Shown here piece after piece: positions 1-11,543 of a stretch of 64,000 bases of DNA. The notes under the pieces are model-generated. The model worked only from the letters and a program-made list of their open reading frames with translations, was not told the origin of the DNA and searched no databases. This DNA is from Caprimulgus europaeus. Lineage: Eukaryota; Chordata; Aves; Caprimulgiformes; Caprimulgidae. The position numbers and the translations under genes were made by a program. The DNA lies in NCBI GenBank assembly GCA_907165065.1, contig OU015523.1, forward strand, positions 21,913,834 through 21,977,833. Reading direction: 5' to 3'. The stretch's first letter is position 1; each line of letters opens with the position of its first letter.

Positions 1-1810
1 AAATTACAAATACTACCATTGTTGGATACCTATAAAATCATCATCATTGATGCTGCTACTGATTCTTCTTCCAGCTAGTGAGGAAGAGAAAGAACACAGC
101 ACAGGAAAATAAGTGATTGTTGGGGGTTTTATGCTTATCTCAAAAGGGGGTAGGATATTTTAGCAAAAAGGGGAAAAGAACTGAACCAGTCCTTCTGAAA
201 AATATAAATATAGAATTACTAAACCTTAGGGAAGTTCTTTGTGTGAGACTCCTGTTAAAAGATGGATTAATCTAAGCCCAGGTATCCTACTAGGTTTACT
301 TTCAAAGTAGGATTGCGAGTCATAAAGGAGGAGCAAGTATGAAAGAGACTCATTTCCCTTCGACACACCAGGCAACATCCCTAGGTGAAAGGTGAGTGGT
401 ATTTTATTTAGTAGGCAGTGTGTATCAGCACACTGCTGATTTTGTCTGTAACAAAATGCTACAAGCAAATGTACATCAGTATGAACCTTGATGGAATGTG
501 TGCTTGCAGTTTATTTATACTATTCATCATTACAATTATGATGTGTACATTTATGGAAACTATAATTTATCCCTCAAAGATAATTGTATGGAGTGAGTTG
601 GAAGCATAAGAACAAGGTTAATTTGGAGAGAGAAAGAACAATATAGATATCAAGTTTTGATCTGTGGTTCCAAATTTGTTTATAATAAGAAATACCATCA
701 CGGAGTTGGCTAGACTTGGGACAGGTTTTTGGCTTATTTTTTTTCTATTCTGGCCAAAGAGTTTTTTCAAAGAAGGGAACAGCACTGAACTGGAAATCAG
801 TCTTGGAACAGGAAGATTAGAGTTTTTGCAAGAGCTCTTTCTTCATAACAGATGAGGAGCTGAGTTGCTTGATTACTTCATTCATACCTTGATTGTTAAT
901 GTGGTTGGTTTATATTTACTTAAGCTCTGATTGGCCTTGTTGTGGAATTCTATGAGTGAGGCTAGCCACCAATTTGAAATGTGGAGATTATGTCTTAAGC
1001 AATATCAAACATACAGTAGAAATAATCTGCCCAACATTATTTTATAATCCTGACACTTTAAATTATCCTAACATATACTCAGCTGTAGATATGGACAAAT
1101 AATATTGTAAATTAAAAGATTTTCCAGTATTTTTTCCTGATGAAAATATCTAAAGCTATGATGGATGCTACTGGAGAAGCCTAGGTGATAAACTTATGTA
1201 GTAGTAGTCATTAACTACTGAAACCTTCAGTGTGGCATTGCAAGTGTGATTGAAAGCTCCGCTCTGATGCGGCAAGGGTGAGGCGATGTATTTTGTTTCC
1301 AAGTTTATTCTCCTGTAATTCAGAGACACAAATTATGTGTTGAGCAATTGCTGTACAGCTGTCTGATCATGTAGTGAAGGCTTATTCCCATTGTCCAGAT
1401 CCTGAAAAGCATTAAAGCACAACTGGAATTATATGGATTATATTCTTTAGTTTCTCTTGTTGAGGTACATAGTCTTATTTGAGAGAGTACTCTATCCACA
1501 AAACAGAATTTTATTGAAGCTGTGTTGTATAACATCAGTTTGAGGATCCTGCCCCATTAGAAGCAAATGGACCATTCTGAAGATTATCCACACTCAAATG
1601 AAAGAGTCTTCTTAAAGTAACATCTGTGACTCAATGGGAGGCAGGAAATACATGTTTGAAACTTTTACCATCCATACTGAAATAAGAAATAACTTTTTGG
1701 CTGAAACCTCCTCAGCTGGCAATGGATTTCAAAGGTTGTTTGGCTAATACAGTCCAGATTGTAAAATATGATAGTAAGTTTGGGTCTTGGACCCAAAGCT
1801 TGCTGACAAT
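1..1810. other. Unassigned AT-rich DNA
   Basis: No gene or repeat family is recognisable on either strand. The open frames are short, overlap in conflicting frames and resemble no protein I know. There is no CpG cluster that would suggest a promoter. The stretch ends at the CR1 3' terminus at 1811. Confidence 0.6.
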
Positions 1811-2703
1811 ATCATAGAATTATGGAAAGGTTTGGTTGGCAAAGACAATTATTATCATCTAGTCCAACTGTAAACCTAGCGTTGCCAAGTTCACCACTAA
1901 AGCATGTCCTCAGGTACCACATCTACAAGTCCTTTAAATACCTCCAGGGACAGTGACTCCACCACCTCCCTGGGCAGTCTGTTCCAATGCTTGACAACCC
2001 TTTCAGTGAAGAATTTTTTCCTAATATCCAACCTAAACCTCCCTTGGTGCAACTTATGGCCATTCCTTCTTGTCCTATCACTTGTTATTTGGGAGAAGAG
2101 ACCAACACCCACCTCTCTACATCCTCCTTTCAGGTAGTTGTAGAGAGCAGTAAGGTCTCCTCTTCTCCAGACTAAACAATCCCAGTTCTCTCAGCTGTTC
2201 CTCATAAGACTTGTCTCCAGGCCCTTCACCAGCTTCCTTGCCCTTCTCTGAACACACTCCAGAGCTTCAATGTCTTTCTCTTTGTACTGGGGGACCCAGA
2301 ACTGAGCACAGTACTCAAGGTGCAGCCTCACCAGTGCCGAGTACAAGGGGACAATCACTTCCCTACTCCTACTGGCCACACTACTCCTGATACAGGCCAG
2401 GATGCCATTGGCCTTCTTGGCCACCTGAGCACATTGCTGGCTCATGTTCAGCCAGCTGTCAACCAACACCCCCAGATCCTTTTCCACCAGGCAGATTTCG
2501 AGCTACTCTTTCCCAAGCCTGTAGTGTTACATGGGGTTGTTGTGACCCAGGTGCAGGACCTGGCACTTCACCTTATTGAACTTCATTGGCCCCAGCCCAT
2601 TAATCCAGCCTGTCCAGATCCCTTTGCAGAGCCTTCCTACCCTCAAGCAGATCAACACTCCCACCCACCTTGGTGTCATCTGCAATATCCTGCATTGTCA
2701 GAA
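1811..2703 (-). mobile_element. CR1 LINE, 5'-truncated (copy 1)
   Basis: A CR1 non-LTR retrotransposon lies in reverse orientation. On the plus strand it begins with the complement of the CR1 3' end (ATCATAGAAT at 1811) and continues through the complement of the 3' part of ORF2. The minus strand encodes the terminal block with [11 protein letters not shown] and RLPREVVE (about 1897-2112), the thumb-like block [19 protein letters not shown] (about 2487 downwards), and an ADDTK reverse-transcriptase motif near 2669-2690. The similarity stops just upstream of that motif, so the copy is truncated inside the reverse-transcriptase domain. Several frame changes and stops make it non-functional. Avian CR1 copies are typically truncated in this way. 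Confidence 0.95.
1897..2700 (-). pseudogene. CR1 ORF2 remnant, C-terminal half of RT
   Basis: This is the coding part of CR1 copy 1, read on the minus strand from about 2700 to 1897. ORF2 of CR1 encodes an endonuclease and reverse transcriptase; here only the part from the catalytic motif to the C-terminus remains. The motif reads IADDTK where CR1 normally has FADDTK, so both aspartates are present but the leading aromatic is changed. A stop follows the RDLDRLD segment at 2600-2602. Reading resumes in another frame at 2487 with EKDLGVLVD, runs to 2191, then shifts again for the terminal block 2112-1897. No intact product is possible. Confidence 0.85.
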
Positions 2704-3964
2704 AAAAAACCCCCAGAATCAAGACAAATTTTGAGACAAACTCTTTAGTTAAATAAGAAATGGAGAAGGGTATAACCACCCATGGCAGTAGCATCTCTTC
2801 AAAGTTGGTGGATAATTGATGAAATTCATTGGTGTTGATGTGTACCTGGTGAGTGAAAGGGAGAGCAGAAGTTAGCCTATTTAAAAGGAGATATAATCAT
2901 GTGCACATATTGGAGGGGAATAATGGAGAGTTTAACAGAATGAAAGAAAAGTGTGAAAGGACAAACATTAGAAGTGGACTTCCAGCTGCTGTCTATTATG
3001 GTAAAACAGAACAGAACTGAAATGTATGATTCATAGTATATGCCAATAAAGAAAATTAAGAAAGAAAAAATGCTAAGGCTCTGGTGAGGATATGCAAACA
3101 CAATGCTAGATTTTTGCATTTGCAGATGGAAACCACCTCCCCCATATAGAGTTGCTTCACATCCCACAGGTTAGCAATCCAGAATACAAAATGCCTTATA
3201 GAGGCCATATGTTAGCAGAAGACTCTCCTCTTTGAAGTACACTAGAAATGCATGCATGTGGAAATGAGTCTGTCTACATCATCTGTTAGGTGCTTAAAGA
3301 AGAATTTCATTACTGATTTGAACGTGGTGACACTCTAACAAATGGGATTTACAAATGCTATCACTTAATTATATAGCATTGGCAAATTCTTTAGAGGAAG
3401 ACCACCTCCCAGCATGTCTTCAGTGCCTTCAGGGAACTTGTGAAGTTCCCTAGGAAAGCCTCCACTTCAAATTTCAAGCTTTGCTTTCCTGTTTCAGAAG
3501 CTACTTCACGTTTTTGAGGAATATGAATGGATGTGGTTGGACAGCATGCTCTGATGGTGTTCAAGTCAGGGGGATGTAGCAGATGTAAATAAAATATAGT
3601 CACATATTGTTGATAAGTCATACTGAAAACAGGTTTGTTCAAGGCTCATCACTAGCCATTTTCTTGTGTTTTCTCTCTCCTTTTTTCATATGTTCTTTCA
3701 CAGGGTGTTATAAAATACATGTAACTGACTTACTAATGTAGAGACTCTTTTTAAAAATTTAAAAATTGGTTTCTTGTGAAAAGTTTAATTGTTAAGGGCT
3801 AAATTGCTTAAAATCTTCTGTTCTCTTACATAGGTTCACTGTGGCTGTGTGCGGTACTTACTGTTTCCTGAGGTGACAGCTTATCTTCTGTTATCAAGGT
3901 CTAGACAAAAATCTAGACCTAACTCAAACTTACGGCAAAAAAATAGTCATTAAAAAAAAATAAA
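2704..3964. other. Unassigned DNA between two CR1 copies
   Basis: No gene or repeat family was recognised. An A8C5 run (2702-2714) sits at the truncated end of CR1 copy 1. A short perfect inverted repeat lies at 3431-3451 and is listed separately. A poly-A-rich stretch (about 3951-3965) abuts the 3' end of the next CR1 copy. Confidence 0.55.
3431..3451. repeat. Short perfect inverted repeat (hairpin)
   Basis: Nine-base arms AGGGAACTT and AAGTTCCCT are separated by GTG. The stem is short, and no terminator or RNA-gene role can be assigned in this vertebrate context. It may be a chance palindrome. Confidence 0.5.
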
Positions 3965-6015
3965 ATCATAGAATGGTATGGGTTGGAGGGGACCTTAAAG
4001 ATCATCTAGTTCCAACCCCCCTGCCATCAGCAGGGACACCTTCCACTAGACCAGGTTGCTCAAAGCCTCATCCAGCCTGGCCTTGAACACTTCTAGGGAG
4101 GGGACATCCACAACTTCCTTGGGCAACCTGTGCCAGTGTCTGACCACCCTCACAGTCAAGAATTTCTTCTTAATATCTAATCTAAACCTACCCTCTTCCA
4201 ATTTAAAGCCATTACTCCTTGTTCTGTCACTACCTGCCTTTGTAAAAAGCCCCTCCCCAGCTTTCTTGTAGCCCCTTCAGGTACTGGAAGGCCGCTATAA
4301 GATCTCCCCAGAGCCTTCTCTTTTCCAGGCTGAGCAGCCCCAACTCTCTCAGCTTGTCCTCATAGGAGAGGTGCTCCAGCCCCTGGATCATTCTCATGGC
4401 CTCCTCTGGACTCATTCTAACACGTCCATGTCTCTCTTGTGCTGCGTGCTCCAGAACTAGACCCTGTACTCCAGGTGGAAGCTTACGAGAGTGGAGTAGA
4501 GGGGGAGAATCCCCTCCCTTGACCTGCTGGCCACGCTTCTCTTGATGCAGCTCAGGATACGGTTGGCCCTCTGCGCTGCAAGCGCACATTGCCGGCTCAT
4601 GTTCAGCTTCTCATCCACCACCACTCCCAAGTCCTTCTCTTCAGAGCTGGTCTGAAGCCACTCATTGCTCAGCCTGCATTTGTGCTTGGGATTGCCCCAA
4701 CTCAGGTGCAGGACCTTGCATTTGGCCTCGTTGAACTTCATGAGGTTAACACAGGCCCACCTCTCAAGCCTGTCAAGGTCCCTCTGGTTGGTGTCCTGTC
4801 CCTCCAGCATGTCAACCACATCGCTCAGTTTGGTGTTGTCGGCAAACTTGCTGAAGGTGCTCTCAATCCCCCTGTCCATGTCACCAATATAGGTGTTGAA
4901 CAACACCGGCCCCAATACTGACCCTTGAGGGACACCACTAGTCACCAGTCTCCATTTGGACATTGAACTGTTGACCACAACTCTTTCAGTGCGACCATCC
5001 AGCCAGTTCCTTATCCACTGAGTGGTCTATCCATCAAACCCACATGTTTCCAATTTAGAGGCAAGGATGTCATGCAGGACGGTGTCAAATGCCTTGCACA
5101 AGTCCAGGTAGATGACATCAGTGTCTTTGGCCTTGTCCACCAATGTTGTAACCCCATCATAAAAGGCTACCGAATTGGTCAGGCACGATTTGCCCTTGGT
5201 GAAGCCATGCTGGTTGTCACCAATCACCTTTTCATTCTCCATGTGCCTCAGCATAGTTTCCAGGAGTATCTGCTCCATGATCTTGCCTGGCACTGAGGTG
5301 AGACTGACTGGCCTGTAGTTCCCTGGGTCTTCCTTGTTACCCTGTTTAAAAATGGGGGTTATGTTCCCCTTTTTCCAGTCTGTGGGAACTTCACCAGACT
5401 GCCAGGACTTCTCAAATATGATGGATAGTGGCTTTGCAATTTCATCTGCCAGTTCCCTCAGGACCCACGGATGCATCCCATCAGGTCCCATGGACTCGTG
5501 CACCTTCAGGTTCCTTAGGTGGTCCTGAACCTGATCTTCTACAGTGGGCAGTTTTTCATTCTCCCAGACCCTTCCTTTGCTTTCCAGGACTTGGGCAGTG
5601 TGGCGTAAGCCCTTGCTGGTGAAGACTGAGCCAAAAAGTCATTGAGCACCTCAGCCTTCTCAGTGTCCTGGGTGACCAGGTCTCCCGTTGCCTTCTGGAG
5701 AGGGCCCACATTTTCCTTGGTTTTCCTTTTCTCCTCGCCATACCTGTAGAAGCTTTTTTTGTTGCCCTTGATATCTCTGGCCAAATTTAATTCTGTCATG
5801 ACCTTAGCTTTCCTAACCTGATCCCTGGCTACTTGGGCAATTTCTCTGTATTCATCCCAGGTAACCGGTCCTCCTTCCACCATCTATAGGCTTCTTTTTT
5901 GATCCTGAGTTTGTTCAGGATCTTCCTATGCATTCATGCAGGCCTCCTGCTGTTTTTGCCTGCCTTCCTCTTTGTTGGGATGCATCGCTCCTGGGCTTGG
6001 AGGAGGAGGTCCTTG
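3965..6015 (-). mobile_element. CR1 LINE, long 5'-truncated copy (copy 2)
   Basis: This is the largest transposable element in the window, about 2 kb of CR1 in reverse orientation. The 3' end is at 3965 (ATCATAGAATGG on the plus strand), followed by the complement of the 3' UTR and ORF2. Similarity to the ORF2 region upstream of the reverse transcriptase (a QAQERCIPTKRKAGK-like stretch) extends to about 6015, where it fades. ORF1 and the endonuclease part are absent. The 3' 320 bases closely resemble copy 4 at 59.0 kb (roughly nine in ten positions by eye), so both belong to the same CR1 subfamily but in opposite orientation. Confidence 0.96.
4457..5883 (-). pseudogene. CR1 ORF2 pseudogene, reverse-transcriptase domain
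   Basis: Read from 5883 down, the order is the pre-RT segment ([20 protein letters not shown]), [13 protein letters not shown], the RT block [10 protein letters not shown], motif A in [14 protein letters not shown], motif B in [14 protein letters not shown], motif C in FADNTKL, then the [20 protein letters not shown] block. The family function is copying CR1 RNA into DNA at the insertion site. Defects seen: a one-base loss in the A-run at 5633-5637 (T-run on the coding strand) shifts the frame; a TAG at 5027-5029 replaces the W expected after GFDG; a TAG at 4457-4459 ends HLEYRV early. Upstream, another W-to-stop change lies near 5930. Motif C has N in place of the second catalytic aspartate. 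The gene is dead. Confidence 0.93.
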
Positions 6016-6374
6016 AGTATAAGCTGACACTTAAGTATAAAATGACACTGAATTGCATAAATCTTGATTTAAAATTAATATATGTGGAGGAAGGGGTTAT
6101 GATACAGCAGAACGTGATGGCTTTTTTTTTTTCAATAATGCTCTTCTCCTTATTTGCTTATTTCTTCTGAACAATTTGAGGTTGCATTGAACAGCTGATG
6201 AAATGAAAGAGAAGTTAAAGGCATTCCTTATATCCTTGTTTTCCTCTATCAGTAGAACAATGAACTCTGAAACTCCTTAGGTTTTCATGTGCATTATCTT
6301 CATTATATAGGATGCTACCTTTTTTTTAACCACTCCATTTTCTAAAACTTCACTTTCCCCTGCCCAGAGAAAGT
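6016..6374. other. Unassigned DNA
   Basis: An AT-rich stretch between the 5' truncation of CR1 copy 2 and an old MIR SINE. It contains a T10 run near 6122. Nothing else was recognised. Confidence 0.5.
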
Positions 6375-6600
6375 AATTTATAAATAACACCTTAGCACTT
6401 AAAGCACACTTTTCATCTTTGATGCTAGTAAAGCACATTATAAAAGGATAGTGAGTATCATTATGTCCATAATATAGGCAGAAGATCTGCAGCAGAAGAA
6501 GGTTAAATGACTTCCCAGAAGGCACACAGAAAAGCAGAAGTAGGAGTGGAAGACAACCACACACAAATCCAAGGATAGTTTCTGTCCCTTAGTACTGTAG
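6375..6600 (-). mobile_element. MIR SINE remnant (copy A)
   Basis: The plus strand reads as the complement of a MIR (tRNA-derived, CORE-type SINE). A segment corresponding to the MIR middle (TTATGTCCATAATATAGGCA near 6461-6480) is followed by AGGTTAAATGACTTCCCAGA (about 6499-6518) and GGCACACAG, which match the MIR consensus order: ttacagatgagg, then aggttaagtgacttgcccaa, then ggtcacacag. The weaker 5' and 3' thirds also align in order by eye. MIR is an ancient amniote repeat and is scarce in birds, so a copy this readable may have been constrained. The assignment rests on memory of the consensus. Confidence 0.75.
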
Positions 6601-7094
6601 TTCTGAAAGGTAGGTATAAGAAGTGCCACACAACCTCTGTTAAGACATCTTTATATAACATGGATAAATTTGGCTCTCATTGCTCTCCCTTCTGCTTGGT
6701 TGATACAATTGCAACTTTTTTACCCATGTGTGAGAAGAGCTAACCTTAACATCTTTAGAAATTGCTGTCTTAAGGAGACTGTACTGATGTTTTTAATAGA
6801 AGAAGAATTTGAAGGATCCCACAGTTGAGTCTCATCTCTGACTGTACCCACAACAGTAGGTAAAGTCCCTTCCTAAGCTTAATTGCCATGGAAGAGAGTA
6901 AAAACATTGGAAAAACTATTTTATCTCACTTTGATTAAAATGAATATTTGCAGACATCTAGAAGACAGCAGCAAAACAAAGAACAGTAAATGGAGTTTTT
7001 CATTGCAAGGAAATTTGCTTACTTTCTGTAACAGAAGAAGTGACAGTAGATGCTATGTATCCTGACTTTAAAGGTTTTAGTAGTATTTCATGTG

Positions 7095-7210
7095 ATGTTC
7101 TCACAATAAACTAGGGAAGTAGGGTCTAGATGAAAAAATTAAAAGGTGAAAAACTACTTGAGAAACCACAGTCTCATAGTTCACTGTCAAGATGGAGGAT
7201 TGTTTCAAGA
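7095..7210 (-). mobile_element. Possible MIR SINE fragment
   Basis: The stretch has a weak in-order resemblance to complementary MIR: a TCACAATAAACTAGGGAAGT-like block, then an AGATGAAAAAATT-like block, then ACCACAGTCTCATAGTTCAC. Identity is low and could be chance. Confidence 0.3.
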
Positions 7211-7327
7211 ATATTTCTGCAGTTGCCTGTTCAGTTCCAGGTAGGGAGGTACTGCCAGGGTTCTGGAAGACAGGATTGGAGTTCAAAATTATTTTTATAA
7301 CTTCTGATAAAAAAGTTATTTTGATTT

Positions 7328-7350
7328 GGGCGGGCAAGGGGGGCAAGGGG
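7328..7350 (+). repeat. G-run cluster, potential G-quadruplex
   Basis: Four runs of three or more G on the plus strand are separated by C, CAA and CAA: GGG, GGG, a run of six G, then GGGG. The spacing fits the usual four-run quadruplex pattern. It is isolated in AT-rich DNA and near no gene that I can see. Confidence 0.6.
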
Positions 7351-7584
7351 AGAATATTAACTTCAGTAGGGAAAATTGAGAGGTCCAAAGTTTAGGTAGG
7401 AATGCAAAGGCAGGCAGGGTAATAGCCAGGTACTTTATTAATGGAAAAGGACATGCAAATTGTTGAGGATAAAACCAGAAGTAAATATGTTTATGCTTTT
7501 GCTGATCAGGAAAATATATATCAGGATATATCATCAGGTTCTGTTTATAAGATATATGTATCTTTCAGAACAGGGAGAACCATG

Positions 7585-7975
7585 ACTGGATTACTTTGTT
7601 CAGTCTTGGGCACTACTTTTCAAGATCGGTTGAAGAGAGTCTGGAAAAGAACAAGGAAAATGAAGAAGTCTGGATTACTTGGTTTGCAGGGTGCAACTAT
7701 TTAGTTTAAAAAGGAGTCTGGTGAGAAATGTGAGATTAATCTTTAAGTATGTTAATGTCTAATGCACAGAGGAAAAGAATTATCTGTTCCCTATCTTCAT
7801 GACAGATATGACAAGAAATAATGGACTTAATATTCAGTAAAGAACCTTAAAGTTGAACATTAGATACTCTTTGTATCAGGGAGGGAAGTGAAACACTGCA
7901 ACAGCTGGCTTAAGGACACTCCATTGCTGAAGGTATCTCAGAACAGATGAGTCATCTACTGTGACCCTGTCTGAG
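7585..7975 (+). mobile_element. Ancient CR1/L3-like LINE remnant
   Basis: This is a strongly decayed end of a CR1-clade LINE in plus orientation. The order of recognisable pieces follows the 3' part of ORF2: CTTTGTTCAGTCTTGGGCAC (the EYC-QFW region), then a KRVWKRTRKMKKSGL-like peptide corresponding to the VQRRATKMIKGL block, then GACAAGAAATAATGGACTTA (about 7810-7829, the DRTRSNGL block), then GTGAAACACTGCAACAGCTG (about 7888-7907, the VKHWN block). It is far more diverged than the other CR1 copies, so it is an old insertion. The exact subfamily is uncertain. Confidence 0.7.
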
Positions 7976-8944
7976 GGCTGAGGAGGGGGCCGGGTAACTC
8001 CTGGGAGTGTGCTCTGCCCCCAGATTACCAGTGTGCTGATAATTTTAGCATGAGATATTCTGAATACAAAGGCTTTAAAGGCCAAGTAGTGCAGGCCCCC
8101 AGATAGCGTAAGGTCTGGGGTTTCAAGATTTCATAATTTCATTAAAACATCGAATGTTTATGCCTGTCATGTCCTTAATAAAAAGCATAAGCATTCAGGT
8201 GGTTTTATTGTCTGCAGACAACCTGGAACACTAGCGCAGAGGTGTGACCTGTGCTTTTCGTTCTGAATATAGAAATCTGCTGTTACTCAGAGTAAAAATC
8301 ATGAGAACGTTATCCAAGGCATGCTTAGAGTCTTGCTTTTGCAAATAACGTAAGTGGGTGAACAGGGCTTTCTGGACCTGTTTATAATTAATGTTGTTAC
8401 AGTATTTCTTTTGTATGTCTTTAGCTTAATTAAAATTTAACAAGTCTCAGTACTGATATGTGTCTATATGGGTTTACCCTACCAAAGCAAATGCACAGGT
8501 AACTTTCATATGCTTCTGTGAGCTGGATTTGGTACACTAGGTTATTCCTTGCTTTCTTTGGACTTCAATGTAATTAGGCTGATTTATGTCAGCTGAAAAT
8601 CTGACACTTTATTTTTAACATATAAACACAAAGAAAGAATTCATGTTCTTAGTTTAATCTGCTGGGACACTGGGATTTGGTAAAAAAAGATGTCAGGACT
8701 ACTGGCTACCATGAGCAGTGGAAGGTGACGGTGAACACGCAAAGAATACTTTCGTTAAGAAGATTAATTTTTTTGCATATATTTTTGTGAGGAATTTTAA
8801 CATGCAGTTATTATTGAACAAATAAATGGAAAGGTTCTTTCTGTTCAGAAGGGAAAGTTTTACTAATTTTCACAAATAACCAGTCTGATTCAGTAAAGTT
8901 AATAGGACATGGTCAGAACTTTCTTCCTTGTATAGGTTTGTTGG

Positions 8945-8965
8945 TATATATATATATTTTTTTTT
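8945..8965. repeat. (TA)n-T(n) simple repeat
   Basis: Alternating TA units run directly into a T tract. This is a microsatellite of no assigned role. Confidence 0.8.
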
Positions 8966-11543
8966 CCATGAAATACAGAGGGATTATCTACAGGAGGATG
9001 GAGAGAAATTTGGTTCTGAGTGAAATTTCTAAAATGAGCCTAGTGAGGTGAGCTGCATTGCCAAGATACCATTTGTAGTACATATATCTGGCAAGATATT
9101 GTTTGTTCCATACTTCTGTTTCAAAATGTAGTGAATTAGTTAGCATAGAGTCAATAATGAACAAAGTTGGTCTATTCTATCTAGTATTTTGGCATCCCTA
9201 CGCTGTTACTGCAACCTAGTCTGTCTCCCACTATGACAGTCAGTCTCCTTTTCCTTCTTACTTCTCTGCCTTCTCTCTGTTTAATCTGAACCAGAATCAG
9301 TCTATTTTCGGCTAGACTCAGATGCAGGGACAGTAAAACCAGCTTGATGAAATTCTTGAATTTCCTTAGTCTATCCTACTTATGGTGAGATAAGAACTCG
9401 GGAAACTCTACAGGAGAAATATCTTACATGTGTGTGAGTGTGGGCAGGTACCTACATGTGTTTGTGGCCTCTATACTGGCCATTGCACTCAGATTGTCCA
9501 TTAACTTCAGATGAGAAGCAAGAGTCTGAGAATTCAGCTTGTGAGGATGCAAAGAAGCAGCCCTCCCCTGTGTCTCTGCTGTGATCTGTGCTTCCAGTAG
9601 TAAGGAGAGCTAGACAGTGTTTGGTCCTGTGATACCTGCATGGGGCTGCAGTTCATAGAAGAGCAGCAAGTTGGCTACAGATGGCCTGGATTACAGCTCT
9701 GAGAGGAAGGAGCAATGAAGGAGGACCTCTTGCCACAAAAACCTGAGCAGACAATGGGACCTTGACAGGGTTGAAAAGAAACAGGTTTCTAAACCCCCTT
9801 TTTTTCGACTTCAAATATTATGGCATGTTATGAAGTGCTTTTCAAAGTATTAGTGAGTCAACATGCAAGGTATTTCCTGGAGCATTTAATCACATCTAGA
9901 TTAGATCATTACAGCTGTACAAAGGTATTTATTTTTTGCCCTTATACAAAACTTAGTATTGGTCTCAGGCAATGAACTCTAAGGAAGAAAAAAGTATTTT
10001 GTGGAATAATTCCATGAACATACATATCAGTATGAAGACATTGTCAGCAATCATTTCAAAACTCCATTTATTTCACAATGAACTTTGTGCATGTCTGCAG
10101 GGGGTATAAAATGGAAAGACAAGGAAAGCAATTTATTAAAGCCAAACTGTGCCAAGCATAGATGCCTTGTCACCCATCCCACTATGAGGAGTTCTGCCTT
10201 TCCACTTACGCCAAATGTCACCATTCTGGTGAGTGACATAATATATACAGTGCTGAGTTCACTCTAGTCTTCCTAAAGAAACTTTATCTGTTCCGTGTTC
10301 TCATTTTTTTCTGCTAAAAGAGATGCTTGCAGAAGTGCAGATATAACTGCCAGTTGGCCCAATAATTGATCCTGCTTCTCCCACAACCCAATGCTGAACA
10401 GCCATGTATCAATGCACATGTTACCTGTATAACAGCCAGTCACTGTTTTCTCAGACTTGCTGGGTGCATATAGAGTCAAGGACAGTGGATCCTTAGGCAT
10501 GCTGGAAATGAGAACAAGGGGGATCCATCTTGCCCACCTTCAGCCATCTGCACTGCACAAATGCAAGGGTGTAGGACAAGAACAGCAGGCTATCTTGGAT
10601 TTAAATACCTGTGCTGAAGATGCCTCCATAATGTCCCAACACAAGATGATGGCTTTGCCTCTCTGAAAATGGAGCAATGGACCACTGCTGTTTATTATTG
10701 AGCTATTTGAGATCTGCATCTGAGTGGGCTAGATTTGAGGGAGAAAAAGAAATGAGGAATATTTGACCAGTTCCCAGAATTCAGAGAGAAGGAAGCCAAG
10801 GAGTTAGTGGGTTTTCTTTGAGTTGAGAAATTCAAGGGCTGAGAAGCCAGTAGCAAAGTTTCTATCCATCTGTCTCCATGGGAAGAAGGGAAAGCTTGGG
10901 AACACAACAGACTATGTCCCTTATGTGGTGATGGGACAGGACTGCATGTGTATATCAGTCTCACTTGCTATAGAGCTGGCGTGTATATGGCTGCCTATTT
11001 GAACCTGGGATGTGCCATGATAATGGATGGGTAGAATGGACATACAGCTTTTTAAAAAGAAGTGCTCTGTCACATTTCTTTCTATTCCTCATGCCTCTTT
11101 GTCATAGGATAGCAGCTGTACATAATTCCTCCTCTGGCCCTGGACAGATGTGCTTTTTGCCATAGGCTGAGCAGGTACAGAAGACCATGACATTGTGGCT
11201 GTAGACTAAACCTTTCCTATTTTACACAGATTTGAGTGAATAAACTGTCACACTGCACTCTCACACAGTTTTTATTTCATTTTTGGGTTATATGTATGTG
11301 CTTTTGTATATTTTTCTTTTCAATAATAAAATTAGTTATGCACTTTACACTTTTGAAAAAACAAAGCATCATTTAATTTTTAGATCATAGTATTTTCATA
11401 GTAGGACTTCTGTGCAATACAGTTGTTACTCCTGTCCTGTATGTCAACTCATACTTAATTTTCCTCCTTGTTCAGTGGATGAAGTTTAAAAAAGGAAATA
11501 TTCTTACCCAAAACAGTAGGAGAGAACTTTCCTTGACATTCTG

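Larger units (their letters stand above)
6601..7584. other. Mostly unassigned DNA
   Basis: No gene was recognised. It contains a possible weak MIR fragment (about 7095-7210) and a G-run cluster at 7328-7350, both listed separately. The open frames here are short and unremarkable. Confidence 0.5.

Noticed and set aside
2320-2748. 142-codon plus-strand open frame
   Set aside because: It is the antisense of CR1 copy 1; the meaningful coding sense is the minus strand.
10990-11035. Possible MIR fragment (GCCTATTTGAACCTGGGAT)
   Set aside because: The resemblance covers about 25 bases and the next MIR block is absent.
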